Source: an uncultured Clostridia bacterium
GTDB lineage: Bacteria > Bacillota > Clostridia > Christensenellales > Aristaeellaceae
Assembly (NCBI GenBank): GCA_946542235.1
Contig: CAMNKK010000008.1
Span: 1-41,183, forward strand
Reading direction: 5' to 3'
DNA length: 41,183 nt
In this document: positions 26,002 to 33,149 of the stretch, piece after piece
How positions within the stretch are numbered: the stretch's first letter is position 1
Layout: every line of letters starts with the position of its first letter
Notes under the pieces: generated by a model
The model's input: the letters and a program-made list of their open reading frames with translations, nothing else
Database searches by the model: none
Told to the model about the DNA's origin: nothing
Translations under genes and position numbers: made by a program

Positions 26002-26380
26002 TAAGTCCAACCCCCTTGTTGTTTTTCAGACGCATACAGAAGCAAAAGCTTGTTTGCTCTTCGTTCATCTTATCATAAACACGTTGAAAAGAAAAGTGTT
26101 TTTGACGAAAATTTAACACGCTGCGTCCTTTGATTGTTGTTGCTTTTGGCTAACATGCAAAATAGATTTATACGATCTCTGTTTCGTCTTCTTTTTCGGA
26201 ATTTCCGGGTTTTTCCCCGTTTCCGGAATACTTTCATCCCGATTTTGAAAAATACCCTCCAACCCACGGTAATAATAGGTTTTCGTAAAAAATGATTGTC
26301 ACCTCTCCGCCCTTCGTGTTATAATTCTGACACAAGCCTTTGTCATCCGTTCCATAAGTACCTGAGAGGAGTGATTCCCG
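26002..26380. promoter_or_regulatory. AT-rich divergent regulatory region between hndA and pfkA
   Basis: 379 bp without a convincing gene. The pfkA promoter is clear (listed separately). For the hydrogenase operon only a weak minus-strand candidate is seen, TTTTCT-17-TAAGAT ending near 26070. Nearby are an inverted repeat AAACAC / GTGTTT (26077-26101) and, just upstream, TTGACGA-4-TTAACAC (26102-26119). The latter matches the clostridial Rex consensus at 10 of 14 positions. The Rex assignment is tentative. Confidence 0.4.
26296..26325 (+). promoter_or_regulatory. Sigma-A-type promoter for pfkA
   Basis: TTGTCA (26296-26301), 18 bp, TATAAT (26320-26325), about 55 bp before the pfkA start codon. 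Confidence 0.75.
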
Positions 26381-27451
26381 GTGAAAAAGAGAATTGGTAT
26401 CCTGACCAGCGGCGGGGACTGTCCCGGCCTGAATGCGGCGATCCGCGGCGTAGCCCGCGCGGCCTATGAGATGTTTGACGCAGAGATTATCGGTATTCAC
26501 GATGGGTATCGGGGGCTGATCGAAGGGGATTATTCCGAGATGTCCCGCAGCCAGTTCTCCGGCATCCTGACCCTGGGCGGCACCATTCTGGGCACTTCCC
26601 GCACCCCCTTCCGCAACATGCGCAAGATCGAGTCGGACAACGTGGACAAGGTCGCCGCCATGAAAAAGACCTACAGGAATCTGAAGCTGGACTGCCTGGT
26701 CACCCTGGGCGGAAACGGCACCCACAAGACCGCCAACCTCCTGAGCGAGGAAGGGCTGAACATCATCGGCCTGCCCAAGACCATCGACAATGATCTCTAC
26801 GGCACGGATTTCACCTTCGGCTTCCATACCGCCAATGACATCGCCACCGGTGTAATCGACCGCATTCATACCACCGCCGCCAGCCACGGCCGCTGCATGG
26901 TCATCGAAATCATGGGCAACAAGGCCGGCTGGCTCACCCTGTATTCCGGCGTGGCCGGCGGAGCCGACGTCATTCTGATTCCCGAGATCCCCTACACCAT
27001 CGACAAGGTGGCCGAGGTGGTCAAGCGCCGCGCGGAGAGCAACAAGGGCTTCACCATCATCGCCGTGGCCGAAGGCGCCATGGACAGGGAAGAAGCCAAG
27101 ATGAAGAAGAAGGAGCGCGAAGCGAAGCGCGCGGCCGAGCATTTCTCCTCCAGCGCCTATGTGGCGAAGCAGCTGCAGGAGCTGGTGGGCGTTGAAGCCC
27201 GCAGCGTCGTTCCCGGCCATATTCAGCGCGGCGGCACCCCCAGTGCCTATGACCGCGTCCTGTCCACGGAGTTCGGCGTCCATGCGGCCGAGCTGATCCG
27301 CGATGATGTCTACGGCGTCACCGTCGCCCTCAAGGGAAACAGTATCACCCACAACGCCCTGAAGGATATCGCCGGCGTCGCCAAGCCCGTTCCGCCGGAT
27401 GACCAGATGGTCGCCACCGCCCGGAACATCGGCATCTCCTTCGGTGACTGA
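26381..27451 (+). CDS. pfkA: 6-phosphofructokinase (ATP- or PPi-dependent not certain)
   Basis: Phosphorylates fructose 6-phosphate in glycolysis. The 356-residue protein has the N-terminal ILTSGGDCPGLNAAIR, the phosphoryl-donor loop LGGNGTHKTANL (109-120), catalytic PKTIDND (132-138, base D136), the MGNKAGWL and PEIPYTID segments and GHIQRGGTPSAYDR. In the E. coli numbering, position 104 is Gly (ATP-type) but position 124 is Lys (PPi-type), and Asp103 is Asn, so the donor cannot be assigned with confidence. The start is GTG at 26381 with AGGAG 9 nt upstream. The gene is monocistronic: own promoter in front, bidirectional terminator behind. It diverges from the hydrogenase operon. Confidence 0.94.
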   Translation: MKKRIGILTSGGDCPGLNAAIRGVARAAYEMFDAEIIGIHDGYRGLIEGDYSEMSRSQFSGILTLGGTILGTSRTPFRNMRKIESDNVDKVAAMKKTYRNLKLDCLVTLGGNGTHKTANLLSEEGLNIIGLPKTIDNDLYGTDFTFGFHTANDIATGVIDRIHTTAASHGRCMVIEIMGNKAGWLTLYSGVAGGADVILIPEIPYTIDKVAEVVKRRAESNKGFTIIAVAEGAMDREEAKMKKKEREAKRAAEHFSSSAYVAKQLQELVGVEARSVVPGHIQRGGTPSAYDRVLSTEFGVHAAELIRDDVYGVTVALKGNSITHNALKDIAGVAKPVPPDDQMVATARNIGISFGD

Positions 27452-27462
27452 TCTCGAAAAGC

Positions 27463-27499
27463 AAAAAAGCCGCGCCCCGGATTCTTCCGGGGCGCTTTT
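27463..27499. terminator. Bidirectional terminator between pfkA and rsmI
   Basis: Perfect 10-bp stem GCGCCCCGGA / TCCGGGGCGC (27472-27481 with 27486-27495) around TTCT. TTTT follows on the plus strand, and TTTTTT follows on the minus strand after a few bases. It serves both converging genes. Confidence 0.92.
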
Positions 27500-27508
27500 C
27501 TGTCCATC

Positions 27509-28369
27509 CTATACCTCAAACAGCTTTTTCAGGTTCAGCGCCGCCTGCTTGACGGCGTTCTTTTTTTCCCCCTTCAGCACCAGTTCATTCTGGGCGTCCC
27601 GCAGGCTCATCCCGCCGGAGAAAATCTCCTCGATCAGCCGGGCCTCCAGGGTGATCTCCGCGGGAGGCGCCTCCTCCGCGGGCTTTTCCGTTCCGTGCAG
27701 GTCCAGCACCAGGCAGTATTCCCCCTTCTCCGTCTTCGGATTTTCCCGCAGCATCCGCAGGATCTCCTCCGCCGGTCCCCGCAGGGTTTTCTCATGCATC
27801 TTGGTCAGATCGCAGCTGGCGCTGATCCGGCATCCGGGCAGCTCCTCCGTGATGGTTTCCACCAGCTCCGTCACCCGGAACGGGGATTCGTGCACAACGG
27901 CAATCCGGCTCTCCCGGGCGATACTCCGCAGCTTCTCCCGCAGATCCTTCTTCTCCCTGGGCAGAAAGCCGTAGAAGGCAAACTCCCGGGTGTCGAAGCC
28001 GGATACGCTCAGGGCCGCAATGGCGGCGCAGCATCCCGGCACGGGCTGCACCTCGATGCCCCGCTCCGCACAGGCTCTGACCAGGGCATACCCCGGATCC
28101 GATATGCAGGGGGTTCCCGCGTCCGTCGTCAGGGCTACGGTCAGATCCTCCGCCAGCATCTTCTCCGCCAGGTATTCCCCCTTGGTGCCCTCATTGTGCT
28201 GATGGCAGCTGGTCAGCGCCGTGCGGATCCCGTGAATCTGGCACAGCTTTCCCGTGACCCGGGTATCCTCCGCGGCAATCAGATCCGCGTTCCGCAGGGT
28301 CTCCACCGCCCGGGGAGACCAGTCCTGCAGGTTTCCGATCGGGGTTGCCACCACATACAGCCTTGCCAT
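27509..28369 (-). CDS. rsmI: 16S rRNA (cytidine-1402-2'-O)-methyltransferase RsmI
   Basis: S-adenosylmethionine-dependent enzyme of the tetrapyrrole-methylase fold that 2'-O-methylates C1402 in the ribosomal P site. The 286-residue protein shows LYVVATPIGNLQD, AEDTR, HQHNEG, TDAGTPCISDPG, the PVPGCCAAIAALSVSGF block and EKTLRGPAEEI. Length is normal. A C-terminal extension (about 225-286) carries the extra helical domain of the family. The ATG at 28369 follows GGGAG. A weak promoter (TTGTGG-18-TAAAAT, 28447-28476) lies upstream. It converges with pfkA. Confidence 0.95.
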   Translation of the reverse strand: MARLYVVATPIGNLQDWSPRAVETLRNADLIAAEDTRVTGKLCQIHGIRTALTSCHQHNEGTKGEYLAEKMLAEDLTVALTTDAGTPCISDPGYALVRACAERGIEVQPVPGCCAAIAALSVSGFDTREFAFYGFLPREKKDLREKLRSIARESRIAVVHESPFRVTELVETITEELPGCRISASCDLTKMHEKTLRGPAEEILRMLRENPKTEKGEYCLVLDLHGTEKPAEEAPPAEITLEARLIEEIFSGGMSLRDAQNELVLKGEKKNAVKQAALNLKKLFEV

Positions 28370-28446
28370 GCTCCGCTCCCTTTCCCTGTCCGTCCTCTGT
28401 GCGGCGCGCTTTCTTTCCGTTTTTTTCTCAGGCGCCTTCCGAACTT

Positions 28447-28476
28447 ATTTTATCACAGGACCGCCCCGCCCCACAA
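28447..28476 (-). promoter_or_regulatory. Possible promoter for rsmI
   Basis: On the minus strand TTGTGG (28471-28476), 18 bp, TAAAAT (28447-28452) in the divergent gap. Confidence 0.4.
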
Positions 28477-28532
28477 TACCGCCGCTTCGGCGCCTGCGCC
28501 GCCGCCCGCGGGATCGGAAGCCGGATTTCGGA

Positions 28533-28561
28533 TTGAAACGAAAGCCGTCCTGCGGTATAAT
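28533..28561 (+). promoter_or_regulatory. Sigma-A-type promoter for the carbohydrate-binding-like gene
   Basis: TTGAAA (28533-28538), 17 bp, TATAAT (28556-28561). It is one of the best promoter matches in the window and points at the gene starting at 28624. Confidence 0.78.
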
Positions 28562-28623
28562 GATCCCACCGGAAAACCGAATTTCATACGGCCCGGCGGG
28601 CCGGCGCGAAAGGAGTCATCTCC

Positions 28624-29406
28624 ATGGATATGATCGTCAGAAACAGCGAAGGGCTGATCCTGGGAAAAGCCTCCCATCCGGAGCATCTGCTCCTGTATCT
28701 GAATCATGCGTGGCAGGAAGGGGACACCGTGGAGGTCTCCGCGCCTCCCCGCTCCCATCTCTGGGTGCATATGGGCATCTCCGTCCCCGGCGGCGAGGTC
28801 TACTGCCCCTCCGGCGTCTTCACCTGGCAGGTTCCCGCCGGGGAACACCGTCTGGCCTACGCGCCGGAAGCTTTCATCCAGAACCGCAACATCCTCTCCG
28901 CCCGGCTCATGCCGGCGGAAGAGCTCGCGCTGCCCCGGGATCTGGCGAGGAATCCGCTGGATCTGCGGGGGGACGTGAATTTTTATCCCCACTGCACCGC
29001 CAATGTGGAAACCCGGAACGAGTCCGTCTTCGCTGCCCGGAATGTGATTGACGGCCTGCGCTTCAACACGTATCACGGGGAATGGCCCTTTGAGAGCTGG
29101 GGCATCGGCGCCCGGGAGGATGCCTGGTGCAAAATCGATTTCGGCCGGGAGATCCTGGCGGAAAAGATGGCCCTGACCCTGCGGGCGGACTTTCCTCACG
29201 ACGCCTGGTGGACGGAGGGCCATGTGGTGGATTCCGCCGGGGAGGAGCTGGCCTTCCGCCTTCGGAAAACCGGGGAACGGCAGTGGATCGACCTGGGCGG
29301 CCGCCGGATCTCCTGGCTCCGGCTGGAGCGGATGGTCAAGAGCGACGATCCCTCAGCCTTCCCTTCCCTCCGGGCCTGGGAGGTCATCGGCCGGGATCCT
29401 GCATAA
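28624..29406 (+). CDS. Putative cytoplasmic carbohydrate-binding (discoidin-like) protein
   Basis: 260 residues, no signal peptide and no membrane segment. The N-terminal half (1-115) is beta-rich and not recognised. The C-terminal half (about 125-255) has the look of a galactose-binding-like, F5/8-type fold: AARNVIDGLRFNTYHGEWPF, then SWGIGAREDAWCKIDFGREI, then LTLRADFPHDAWW, ending in SWLRLERM. I recall this N-x-IDG...HG-WP-SWG...DFGR pattern from uncharacterised Clostridia proteins labelled carbohydrate-binding. No catalytic residues are recognisable. The ATG at 28624 follows AAAGGAG, and it has its own strong promoter. It is monocistronic and ends right at a REP-like palindrome. The domain call is an inference. 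Confidence 0.72.
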   Translation: MDMIVRNSEGLILGKASHPEHLLLYLNHAWQEGDTVEVSAPPRSHLWVHMGISVPGGEVYCPSGVFTWQVPAGEHRLAYAPEAFIQNRNILSARLMPAEELALPRDLARNPLDLRGDVNFYPHCTANVETRNESVFAARNVIDGLRFNTYHGEWPFESWGIGAREDAWCKIDFGREILAEKMALTLRADFPHDAWWTEGHVVDSAGEELAFRLRKTGERQWIDLGGRRISWLRLERMVKSDDPSAFPSLRAWEVIGRDPA

Positions 29407-29437
29407 AAGGAGACAGGGGACGGTTCTGTGTCTCCTT
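29407..29437. repeat. REP-like palindrome with GGGGACGGTTC core (RAYT-associated type)
   Basis: AAGGAGACA (29407-29415), 13-nt loop containing GGGGACGGTTC, TGTCTCCTT (29429-29437). The core plus flanking inverted arms match, from memory, the dispersed palindromes mobilised by REP-associated tyrosine transposases in many bacteria. Only one clear copy is in this window and no transposase gene is present. It starts immediately after the stop codon of the preceding gene. Confidence 0.6.
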
Positions 29438-29492
29438 CCCTCCCTGTCTTCCCCGCCCCCAGCCGAAACCGAGCCGCCGGGAAAAGCACCGC

Positions 29493-29535
29493 AAAAAAGG
29501 ACGGAGCGTTCTGCTCCGTCCCTCTTCTTTTTTTC
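29493..29535. terminator. Terminator after valS, probably bidirectional
   Basis: Perfect 9-bp stem GGACGGAGC / GCTCCGTCC (29499-29507 with 29513-29521). The minus strand continues with TTTTTT, and the plus strand reaches a long T-run after CTCTTC. It ends valS and may also end the converging gene. Confidence 0.88.
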
Positions 29536-29541
29536 GGATGC

Positions 29542-32202
29542 TTACAGGCTCTCCTGCAGCTCCGCGATCCGGTTCTCCAGGGCCTTCGCCTTCTGCTCGT
29601 TGGCCGCCAGCTTTTCCCGCTCGCCTTCCACCAGCGCCGCGGGCGCCTTGGACACGAATCCGGGATTGTTCAGCATGCCCTGGGCCCGTTTGATTTCCCT
29701 GCCCAGTCCATCCAGTTCCTTCTGCAGCCGGGCGATTTCCTTTGCAAAATCCACCAGGTCCCCCAGGGGAATGAACAGCTCCGCAGCCGAGGTCACGGCG
29801 GAAACGGTCTTCTCGGTCACCTGGTTCCGGTTCCCGATCATCTCCACCGAGGACGCCCCCGCCAGCCGCATGAAGTATCCCTCGCCGTTTTCCAGCGCGG
29901 CCTGCCATCCCTCCCCGGGCAGCAGCATCAGCCGCGTCCGCCGGGAGGGCGCCACGTTCATCTCGCTCCGGAGGTTCCGGATGGTCCGGATGATCTCCAT
30001 CACACCCTGCATCCGCTTTTCTTCCTCGGGGAAGTCCAGCTCCGCCCGGGTCTCCGGCCATTTCTGCAGCATCAGGAAGCCCTCGCTTCCCGGCAGATAC
30101 TTGTACACCTGCTCCGTCAGGAAGGGCATGAAGGGATGCAGCAGCTTCAGCAGCGCCTCCAGCACATACAGCAGCACCGCCCGGGCCGTATCCTTGCTTT
30201 CCCCGTCCTCGCCCAGAAGCCGGGCCTTGCTCAGCTCGATATACCAGTCGCAGAATTCGCTCCAGGCGAAATCATAGATCCGGGTAGCCGCCAGGCCGAA
30301 GTCCCCGTCCTCCATGTGCGCGCTGATATCCCGGATGGAATCCTGCAGCCGGCTGAGAATCCATTTGTCGGCGATTTCCAGCTTCGCGGGATCGATTTCT
30401 CCCCGCGCGTCCACGTTCATCAGCACGAAGCGGGAGGCGTTCCACACCTTGTTGGCAAAGTTCCGGGCGGATTCCACCCGGTCCCTGCTGTAGCGGGTAT
30501 CGTTGCCGGGGCTCACGCCCATCACGAGGCTGAACCGCAGCGCGTCCGCGCCGTATTCGTTCACCACCTCCAGCGGATCCACGCCGTTGCCCAGGGACTT
30601 GGACATCTTCCGGCCCTGCTCATCCCGCACCAGGCCGTGGATCAGCACGGTTTCGAAGGGCGTCTCGCCCATGTTCTCGATGCCGCTGAAGATCATCCGG
30701 GCCACCCAGAAGAAAATGATGTCGTATCCGGTCACCAGCATGGTGGTGGGATAGAAGTACTTCAGGTCCTCCGTCTGCTCCGGCCAGCCCAGGGTAGAGA
30801 AGGGCCACAGGGCCGAGGAGAACCAGGTGTCCAGCACATCCTCATCCTGGCGCAGGCGCGCGCTTCCGCACTTCGGGCAGGCGGTCAGGTCCGTCCGGCT
30901 CACGCTCATCTCTCCGCAGTCGTCGCAGTACCAGGCGGGAATCCGGTGTCCCCACCACAGCTGGCGGCTGATGCACCAGTCCCGGATGTTCTCCATCCAG
31001 TTGTAGTAGATCTTGCTGAAGCGGTCCGGCACAAACTTCGTCTTCCCCTCGCGCACGGCTGCGATGGCCGGTTCCGCCAGGGGCTTCATCTTCACGAACC
31101 ACTGCTCGCTCAGCCGCGGCTCCACCACGGTGTTCCCGTGCCGGTAGCAGAAGCCCACGTTGTGCTTGTAATCCTCCGTCTTCACCAGCAGACCCAGCTT
31201 TTCCAGCTCCGCCAGCACGGCCTTCCGGCATTCCAGGGGATCCATCCCGTTGAAGGCGCCCGCATTTTCGTTCATCGTGCCGTCATCGTTGGTCACGGTG
31301 ATGATTTCCAGGCCGTGGCGCTGCGCCACCTCAAAGTCGTTGGGGTCGTGGGCCGGGGTCATCTTCACGGCGCCGGTGCCGAAGTCCATCTCCACATAGT
31401 CGTCCGCCACCACCGGAATCTCCCGGTTCATGATGGGCAGCATCACCTTTTTGCCCACCAGGGCGGTATACCGCTCATCCTTCGGGTTCACCGCCACGCC
31501 GGTGTCTCCCAGCATGGTTTCCGGCCGGGTGGTGGCCACGATCACACCCTCGCTCCCGTCCGCGCCGGGATAGCGGATGTACCACAGATGGGAATCCTGC
31601 TCCTTGTATTCCACCTCGGCGTCGCTCAGGGCGCTGCGGCAGCTGGGGCACCAGTTGATCATCCGCTGTCCGCGGTAGATCAGGCCCTTCTCATACAGGC
31701 GCACGAACACTTCCCGCACGGCCTTGCTGCAGCCTTCGTCCATGGTAAACCGCTCCCGGCTCCAGTCGCAGCTCACGCCCATGCGGCGCTGCTGGTTCAC
31801 GATGCGGCCGCCGAATTCGCGCTTCCATTCCCAGGCACGCTCCAGGAATTTCTCCCGGCCCAGGCTTTCCTTGGACAGGCCCTCCTTGCGCAGGGCGTCC
31901 ACGATTTTGACCTCGGTGGCGATGGCCGCGTGGTCCGTTCCGGGAAGCCACAGGGTGGGATCGCCCTTCATCCGGTGATACCGCACCGGCGCGTCCTGCA
32001 GGATGCAGTCCATCGCGTGGCCCATGTGCAGCTGCCCGGTAATGTTGGGCGGAGGCATCACGATGGTGAAGGGCTTTTTGCCCTCCTCCCGGTGAGCCGT
32101 AAAAGCGCCGCCTTCTTCCCACGCTCTGTAGATATCGCTCTCGATGGCCTGCGGATCAAACCGGGTCGCCATATCCGCGCCCGTCCTCTTCTTTTCCTCC
32201 AT
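29542..32202 (-). CDS. valS: Valyl-tRNA synthetase
   Basis: Class I aminoacyl-tRNA synthetase charging tRNA-Val, cytoplasmic. The 886-residue protein has the HIGH-type motif PNITGQLHMGHAMD, the editing (CP1) domain with ATTRPETMLGDTGVAV, zinc-type knuckles (WCPSC, CDDC, CPKC), DVLDTWFSSALWPF, and the KMSKS motif RKMSKSLGNGVDP. The C-terminus is the ValRS coiled coil (about the last 75 residues). Length is normal. The ATG at 32202 has an AAGGAAGG site 6 nt upstream; another ATG two codons earlier (32208) is possible. It lies 142 bp after rpmF behind a terminator. No T-box leader is present, and a 7-bp hairpin (32223-32240) precedes the ribosome binding site. Confidence 0.97.
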   Translation of the reverse strand: MEEKKRTGADMATRFDPQAIESDIYRAWEEGGAFTAHREEGKKPFTIVMPPPNITGQLHMGHAMDCILQDAPVRYHRMKGDPTLWLPGTDHAAIATEVKIVDALRKEGLSKESLGREKFLERAWEWKREFGGRIVNQQRRMGVSCDWSRERFTMDEGCSKAVREVFVRLYEKGLIYRGQRMINWCPSCRSALSDAEVEYKEQDSHLWYIRYPGADGSEGVIVATTRPETMLGDTGVAVNPKDERYTALVGKKVMLPIMNREIPVVADDYVEMDFGTGAVKMTPAHDPNDFEVAQRHGLEIITVTNDDGTMNENAGAFNGMDPLECRKAVLAELEKLGLLVKTEDYKHNVGFCYRHGNTVVEPRLSEQWFVKMKPLAEPAIAAVREGKTKFVPDRFSKIYYNWMENIRDWCISRQLWWGHRIPAWYCDDCGEMSVSRTDLTACPKCGSARLRQDEDVLDTWFSSALWPFSTLGWPEQTEDLKYFYPTTMLVTGYDIIFFWVARMIFSGIENMGETPFETVLIHGLVRDEQGRKMSKSLGNGVDPLEVVNEYGADALRFSLVMGVSPGNDTRYSRDRVESARNFANKVWNASRFVLMNVDARGEIDPAKLEIADKWILSRLQDSIRDISAHMEDGDFGLAATRIYDFAWSEFCDWYIELSKARLLGEDGESKDTARAVLLYVLEALLKLLHPFMPFLTEQVYKYLPGSEGFLMLQKWPETRAELDFPEEEKRMQGVMEIIRTIRNLRSEMNVAPSRRTRLMLLPGEGWQAALENGEGYFMRLAGASSVEMIGNRNQVTEKTVSAVTSAAELFIPLGDLVDFAKEIARLQKELDGLGREIKRAQGMLNNPGFVSKAPAALVEGEREKLAANEQKAKALENRIAELQESL

Positions 32203-32222
32203 GGTCATCCTTCCTTTCTCGC

Positions 32223-32240
32223 GGCGGGCTCATGCCCGCC
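32223..32240 (-). other. Hairpin in front of the valS ribosome binding site
   Basis: GGCGGGC / GCCCGCC arms with a 4-nt loop and no U-run. It could affect valS translation or mRNA stability. Confidence 0.35.
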
Positions 32241-32280
32241 CGTCCGTTTCTCCCGCCGCATCCGGTTTCTTCCAAAAGTA

Positions 32281-32310
32281 ATAAAAAGCTCCGTCCCGAA
32301 GGACGGAGCT
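32281..32310 (-). terminator. Rho-independent terminator after rpmF
   Basis: Perfect 10-bp stem AGCTCCGTCC / GGACGGAGCT around a 4-nt loop, followed on the minus strand by TTTTTATTA. The arms contain the same 9 bp as the terminator on the other side of valS. Confidence 0.9.
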
Positions 32311-32344
32311 GTCAAACCTGTTCCTGGAAAAAAGCGGTCGACAA

Positions 32345-32536
32345 TCAGGCGTCCTTCTTTTCGTCCTTGTTGACGACCTGGACGCCGTTATAATAACCGC
32401 AGTTTTTGCACACGCGGTGGGACAGCTTCATCTGGTGGCACTGGGGGCACTCCCCGATGGCCGGAAGCTGCAGTTTCCAATTGGCGCGGCGGCTGTTTTT
32501 GCGAGCCTTGGAAATTTTCCCCTTCGGTACAGCCAT
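32345..32536 (-). CDS. rpmF: 50S ribosomal protein L32
   Basis: 63-residue basic ribosomal protein of the large subunit. It starts [19 protein letters not shown] as in L32 and carries the zinc-ribbon cysteines CPQC and CKNC, so this is the zinc-containing (C+) form. It lies 2 bp after yceD with its GGAGGAGG site inside the yceD end, so the two are coupled. yceD-rpmF is a widely conserved pair. Confidence 0.96.
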   Translation of the reverse strand: MAVPKGKISKARKNSRRANWKLQLPAIGECPQCHQMKLSHRVCKNCGYYNGVQVVNKDEKKDA

Positions 32537-32538
32537 GT

Positions 32539-33030
32539 TTACACCTCCTCCATTTGATCAAGCAATTGCCTCAGCCCCGCAAAGGGGTGCTGAACTCCTG
32601 TTTCCTCAGGAGTATCCGTCCGGTCCGAATATTCAAAGCCCGGACAATCCTCCCTGCAAAGGAAGCGGATCGGCAGAGCCATGACGGCGTAAGACATGAC
32701 CAACTTTTCCAGGGAGACTTTGTGACCTTCGTAGGCAAAGATCTCATCATCCTCGGGATCGCCGTTCCGGATAAACTCCTCGTCAAACTCGTTTTCGACG
32801 CTGGCGGAAGCATCCTTCAGGCAGTTGGCGCAGGGAGCATGGGCCACGGTCTCCACCCGGCCCTTCACGGAAATGTTTCCCACATCGTCCGCCATGAAGG
32901 TTCCTTCCACTGCGCAGTCGTCAATCCTGACGGCCGTGCCGTAGATCTCCTGGTCCGCAATGGCCTGCGTGCCGGAAAAGGGGAACTCCTGACCGGGCTG
33001 GGCTAACGCCCTGGAAACATCCAGCTCCAT
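32539..33030 (-). CDS. yceD: YceD family (DUF177) protein linked to rRNA/ribosome maturation
   Basis: 163-residue cytoplasmic protein of the DUF177 family. YceD is genetically tied to L32 and large-subunit or 23S rRNA maturation; the molecular activity is not established. Visible features are the central [11 protein letters not shown]xxC motif, an acidic stretch around [17 protein letters not shown], and the C-terminal [10 protein letters not shown] cysteine pair followed by [10 protein letters not shown]. Position right before rpmF confirms the assignment. The gene has a perfect sigma-A promoter. Confidence 0.92.
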   Translation of the reverse strand: MELDVSRALAQPGQEFPFSGTQAIADQEIYGTAVRIDDCAVEGTFMADDVGNISVKGRVETVAHAPCANCLKDASASVENEFDEEFIRNGDPEDDEIFAYEGHKVSLEKLVMSYAVMALPIRFLCREDCPGFEYSDRTDTPEETGVQHPFAGLRQLLDQMEEV

Positions 33031-33058
33031 GTCCTCACCTCAAAAGTGACCGTTTAGC

Positions 33059-33087
33059 ATTATAGCTGTTCAAAAACCTTTTGTCAA
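33059..33087 (-). promoter_or_regulatory. Consensus sigma-A promoter for yceD-rpmF
   Basis: On the minus strand TTGACA (33082-33087), 17 bp, TATAAT (33059-33064). Both hexamers are perfect, as expected for a ribosomal protein operon. Confidence 0.88.
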
Positions 33088-33149
33088 CAACAAATTCAGC
33101 CTTATCATCCGGGAAAGCTGCTGCAGCCCCGCGGCCGAAAATCCGCCGG

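Noticed and set aside
26125..26165. TGTTA...AACA pair resembling a Rex site
   Set aside because: Half-site spacing is wrong for Rex; the 26102-26119 sequence is the better, still tentative, candidate.
26073..26267. 64-codon minus-strand frame coding a Lys/Arg-rich peptide between hndA and pfkA
   Set aside because: It starts with GTG without a properly spaced ribosome binding site, lies in the AT-rich regulatory region and overlaps the candidate hnd promoter; composition reflects A-rich DNA.
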